From VAZQ01 sp963841705 (GTDB lineage: Bacteria; Pseudomonadota; Alphaproteobacteria; Rhizobiales; Xanthobacteraceae): 64,000 nt of DNA. This document shows positions 61,178-64,000 of this stretch, in pieces. The position numbers were made by a program, and so were the translations under genes. The notes beneath the pieces are model-generated. The model searched no databases. It was not told where the DNA came from and saw only the letters and a list, made by a program, of their open reading frames with translations. Location: NCBI GenBank assembly GCA_963841705.1, contig CAWJDY010000004.1, positions 1-64,000 of the forward strand. Direction: 5' to 3'. Within the stretch, counting starts at the first letter, position 1. Every line of letters begins with the position of its first letter.

Positions 61178-62196
61178 TCAGTCGGTCTCGGCAGCCGCCG
61201 GGTATCGAATCAACTGACAGATTACGTCCGATTGTGGATCGAAAATCGCGGGGAGATTCGCCGGCAGCTCCTCAAACGCAATGGGCGGCGAGATCAGGCT
61301 GTCAAGCACGGGATCCTTGAGGAGAGAAAGCGCGGCTGCAAGGCGCCGTTCAGGGCTCCACCGCGGACGCCGCGAGGGCGCGACCTTGCCGACCTGGCTC
61401 GACAGGAGGCGCAATCGTCGGGCGTGAAAGGCTTCCCCTAACGGCGCGCCTACCTCGCCGCTCCCATACCAGCTCAGCTCGATGACGCTGGTTTCGTCTC
61501 CGGCAATTCGCAGCGCGGTCGCAAGGCCAGCCGATGTGGCGCTCGCATGGAAAACAACATCGCAGTCGGCGGGGGCGTCACCCGGCTGGGCAAAGCGGGC
61601 GCCGATTGCGCGGGCAAAGGCAGCACGCGAGGCGACAACGTCCACAACGGTCACTTCGGCGCCGGGCAATCGGGCACAAAGATAAGCAACGAGCATGCCG
61701 ACAAGTCCGCCGCCGACAACCGCAATGCGGTCAGCGGGGCCTGGCGCGCCGTCCCACATCGCGTTGAGCGCGGTTTCCATATTGGCTGCGAGCACGGCGC
61801 GCGCAGGTGGCACATCCTGCGGAACCGGGATCGCTGCCGCAACCGGCACCGTGAAAAGCGACTGGTGGGGATGCAGGCAGAACACGACGCGATCGCGCCG
61901 CTCCCCCGCGTCGCTCTCGACGCGCCCGACCACCACATAGCCGTACTTGACCGGAAACGGAAACGCGCCACCCATATGCGGCGACTGCATCCGCTGGTGC
62001 TCGCTCGGCGGGACCCGGCCCGAGTAGACCAGCCGCTCCGTGCCGCGGCTCACAGCGCCGAACAGCGCCCGCACCCCGACTTCGCCATCTCCCGCGGCCG
62101 GAACGACCTCGTCGCGCAACGTGACCTGCCGGCTACCGACGTACCAGAGCGCCCTGGCCCTGGATGAACGATTTTTCAGCTTGGCATCCCGAATCA
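61178..62196 (-). CDS. MDR-family alcohol dehydrogenase-like oxidoreductase
   Basis: About 339 residues from ATG 62196; an in-frame ATG at 62296 is possible but the added part looks noncoding. RALWYVGSRQVTLRDEVVPA, AVSRGTERLVYSGRVPPSEH, VKYGYVVVGRVES and a Rossmann motif RIAVVGGGLVGMLVAYLCARL are typical of the BchC-like group of medium-chain dehydrogenases. The usual zinc Cys/His of the catalytic site are not seen, so it may be a zinc-free reductase. First gene of the operon, 15 bp before the PTPS-like gene. Confidence 0.8.
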
Positions 62197-62349
62197 TTGC
62201 GAAACCAAGGCCGCTTACCGGCACAATACTCCATGCGGCGGTTGTGTTGGCCACCGCATTGGTCATTCCGACAGTGTGTAATCCGCCATGACGCAACCCA
62301 AAAGATCGCTTATCCTTAGATCCTCCAAAAGGCCCTCCAGACCTACTCC

Positions 62350-64000
62350 ATGTCCGAACAATTGCTCATAAACGACGTCGGTATCTCCGCGCCGGCCAAG
62401 GCTCCCGTCGTGTGGCGCCCGGTCGTGTTTTTCCTGTTGGTCGCAGCAACGATGGCGGCTTTCCTCTGGCTCGCTGTAGCCGCCCTGTCGAGCGGAGGCT
62501 TCGGGCTCATCGATTTTCTGCTCGTACTCCTCTTCGCGATCACCCTGCCTTGGTTTGTCATCGGTTTCTGGAATGCGACCATCGGCCTGCTGGTGATGCG
62601 TTTTACCTCAGACCCGGTCGCCACTGTCACTCCCGCAGTTTCCCGCCTGCGGGGAGACGAGCCGATCACCGCATCGACCGCGATCCTCCTGTGTATCCGC
62701 AACGAGGCGCCGGAACGGGTGGCGCGCCTGATCGAGCCGATGCTGGATGGACTGGCGATATCCGGAGTTGGTGAGCATTTTCATCTCTATGTCCTGAGCG
62801 ACACCGATGCCGCTGATATCGCCATCGCTGAGGAAGCCCGCTTCAGCGCGCTCGCAAGCGCGTGGCGTGGACGGATCGCCCTGACATACCGCCGCCGTAC
62901 CAGCAATGTCGGTTACAAGGCTGGCAATATCCGAGATTTTTGCGAGTGCTGGGGCAGCGGGCATGAATTTGCCGTGATGCTCGATGCTGACAGCGCCATG
63001 AGCGTCGCTCTGCTGCTGAAGCTTGTGCGCCTGATGCAGCTCGATCCTCGCATTGGCATCCTGCAGAGTCTGGTCATCGGCATGCCGTCGGCGAGCCCTT
63101 TCGCCCGGATTTTTCAGTTCGGCATGCGGCTCGGCATGCGCTCCTATACGATCGGCAGCGCATGGTGGCAGGGTGACTGCGGACCTTACTGGGGCCACAA
63201 CGCCATTGTGCGCCTCGCGCCGTTTACAGCCTGCTGCAACCTGCCGGTGCTGACTGAAGGGGCGCTGGTCAAAGGGCATGTGCTCAGTCACGATCAGATC
63301 GAGGCGGTGCTGATGCGCAAAGCGGGCTACGAGGTGCGCGTTCTCGCGGAAGAGGGAGAGAGCTTCGAGCAGAATCCGCCCACGCTCGTCGAATTCATCC
63401 GCCGCGATCTGCGCTGGTGCCAAGGCAACATGCAGTACTGGCCCTTCCTGCGCGCCGACGGCGTGCATCCAGTGAGCCGCTACCAGCTTCTTCTCGCCAT
63501 CCTGATGTTCCTGGGTTCGCCAGCCTGGATGGCTCTCCTGCTGATCGGCAGCGCGGCAGTGGCGGTGGCGCCCACGCCTGCGGATTTCATGCGCGCCGAC
63601 ACGGGAATCGCTGTTCTCGTGCTCGTCCTGATCATGTGGTTTGCACCCAACATCGCAACCGTGATCCACGTGCTCACCCGGCCGCAAGAGCGCCGAATGT
63701 TCGGAGGCGGTACCCGGTTTGTCGCGAGCTTCGCCATTACCGTCATATTCGTTCTGCTGCTGGCCCCGATCACATGGGCGAGCCACACCCTCTTCCTGGC
63801 GCGCCTTCTCTCCGGCCGAACGATCAAATGGGGCGAGCAAACGCGCGATGATCATCCTGTACCCTGGCGATTGGCGGCCGGTGAGCTATGGCCGCAGACC
63901 CTGTTCGGGCTTGTACCGATCTGCTTGCTGGCGCTGACCGCGCCGTCCGCCATTCCGTACGCGCTGCTTATTGCGGCGGGACCGCTGCTCGCGATCCCAT
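62350..64000 (+). CDS. opgH: OpgH-type glucans biosynthesis glucosyltransferase (runs off window)
   Basis: A partial protein of about 550 residues in the window. Two N-terminal helices (WRPVVFFLLVAATMAAFLWLAV, FLLVLLFAITLPWFVIGFW) precede a GT2 domain: STAILLCIRNEAPERVARLIE, HLYVLSDTDAADIAIAEE, FAVMLDADSAMS (DxD), GDCGPYWGHNAIVRL and RRDLRWCQGNMQYWPFL (RxxRW). These fit OpgH/MdoH, which polymerises and exports periplasmic beta-glucans. About six further helices follow. No opgG neighbour is visible in the window. The 3' end is missing. Confidence 0.9.
   Translation, partial: MSEQLLINDVGISAPAKAPVVWRPVVFFLLVAATMAAFLWLAVAALSSGGFGLIDFLLVLLFAITLPWFVIGFWNATIGLLVMRFTSDPVATVTPAVSRLRGDEPITASTAILLCIRNEAPERVARLIEPMLDGLAISGVGEHFHLYVLSDTDAADIAIAEEARFSALASAWRGRIALTYRRRTSNVGYKAGNIRDFCECWGSGHEFAVMLDADSAMSVALLLKLVRLMQLDPRIGILQSLVIGMPSASPFARIFQFGMRLGMRSYTIGSAWWQGDCGPYWGHNAIVRLAPFTACCNLPVLTEGALVKGHVLSHDQIEAVLMRKAGYEVRVLAEEGESFEQNPPTLVEFIRRDLRWCQGNMQYWPFLRADGVHPVSRYQLLLAILMFLGSPAWMALLLIGSAAVAVAPTPADFMRADTGIAVLVLVLIMWFAPNIATVIHVLTRPQERRMFGGGTRFVASFAITVIFVLLLAPITWASHTLFLARLLSGRTIKWGEQTRDDHPVPWRLAAGELWPQTLFGLVPICLLALTAPSAIPYALLIAAGPLLAIP

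Overview
The window looks like an alphaproteobacterial chromosome of the Bradyrhizobium / Rhodopseudomonas / Xanthobacteraceae type. It has high GC, Tat-signal orphan solute-binding proteins of the ABC_sub_bind and Bug families, small Bradyrhizobium-type proteins (MCDYSL protein, MCWEIDYKFF protein, DUF3551), an Omp25-like porin remnant, palindromic intergenic elements around 46.3 kb, and possible CtrA boxes in front of minCDE. This placement comes from reading the sequence and is not a database result.

Layout. 0-7.3 kb: a TetR regulator and a divergent FMN-dependent alpha-hydroxy-acid oxidase, then poor, eroded DNA. That stretch holds a group II intron relic, a 0.7 kb block of composite repeats with long C/G runs that cuts into a histidine kinase, and a TauE/SafE exporter. 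7.4 kb: the 3' half of a tRNA-Asn, a possible integration scar. 7.6-14.9 kb: a divergent CHAT-protease locus, with an alpha/beta-hydrolase-CHAT fusion on one side and a CHAT protein plus multi-pass membrane protein on the other. 15-17.4 kb: an Omp remnant, nested inverted repeats, and a haloalkane dehalogenase fragment between two 135-bp direct repeats. 17.5-19 kb: an MFS transporter. 19.1-25.5 kb: a prophage or satellite remnant with prim-pol, DEAH helicase, small terminase, HigA-like regulator and a promoter-sRNA-terminator unit, all minus-strand genes joined by 4-nt overlaps.

26-36.6 kb: orphan periplasmic binding proteins, a TlpA thioredoxin with a transglutaminase-like protein, a membrane metallophosphoesterase, several frameshifted genes (RND adaptor, HdeD, MBL-fold), a possible anti-Shine-Dalgarno sRNA and a nitronate monooxygenase. 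36.9-38.8 kb: minC-minD-minE. 39-42.4 kb: DoxX, a DUF433 antitoxin, a zinc-ribbon protein, and a HlyD adaptor with a family 2 glycosyltransferase that probably make or export a surface polysaccharide. 43-52.8 kb: catabolic genes (amidase, enolase-superfamily enzyme, 2OG-Fe(II)-type oxygenase, LigB-type dioxygenase, two binding proteins), a Ni/Co transporter and a DUF1614 protein. 52.9-54.4 kb: a subtilase.

54.6-62.2 kb: a compact locus that may make a modified pterin- or flavin-like compound. It holds a GT-C-like membrane protein, a creatininase-family hydrolase, GTP cyclohydrolase II, a RibD-type reductase, a methyltransferase, a family 4 glycosyltransferase, a PTPS-fold protein lacking the usual catalytic residues, and a zinc-free-looking MDR dehydrogenase. 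62.35 kb to the end: an OpgH-type glucan glucosyltransferase that runs off the window. The two loci most worth follow-up are the CHAT locus and this pterin/flavin-like cluster. Frameshifts are unusually frequent in the first 47 kb, so read-level checking is needed before these genes are called decayed.
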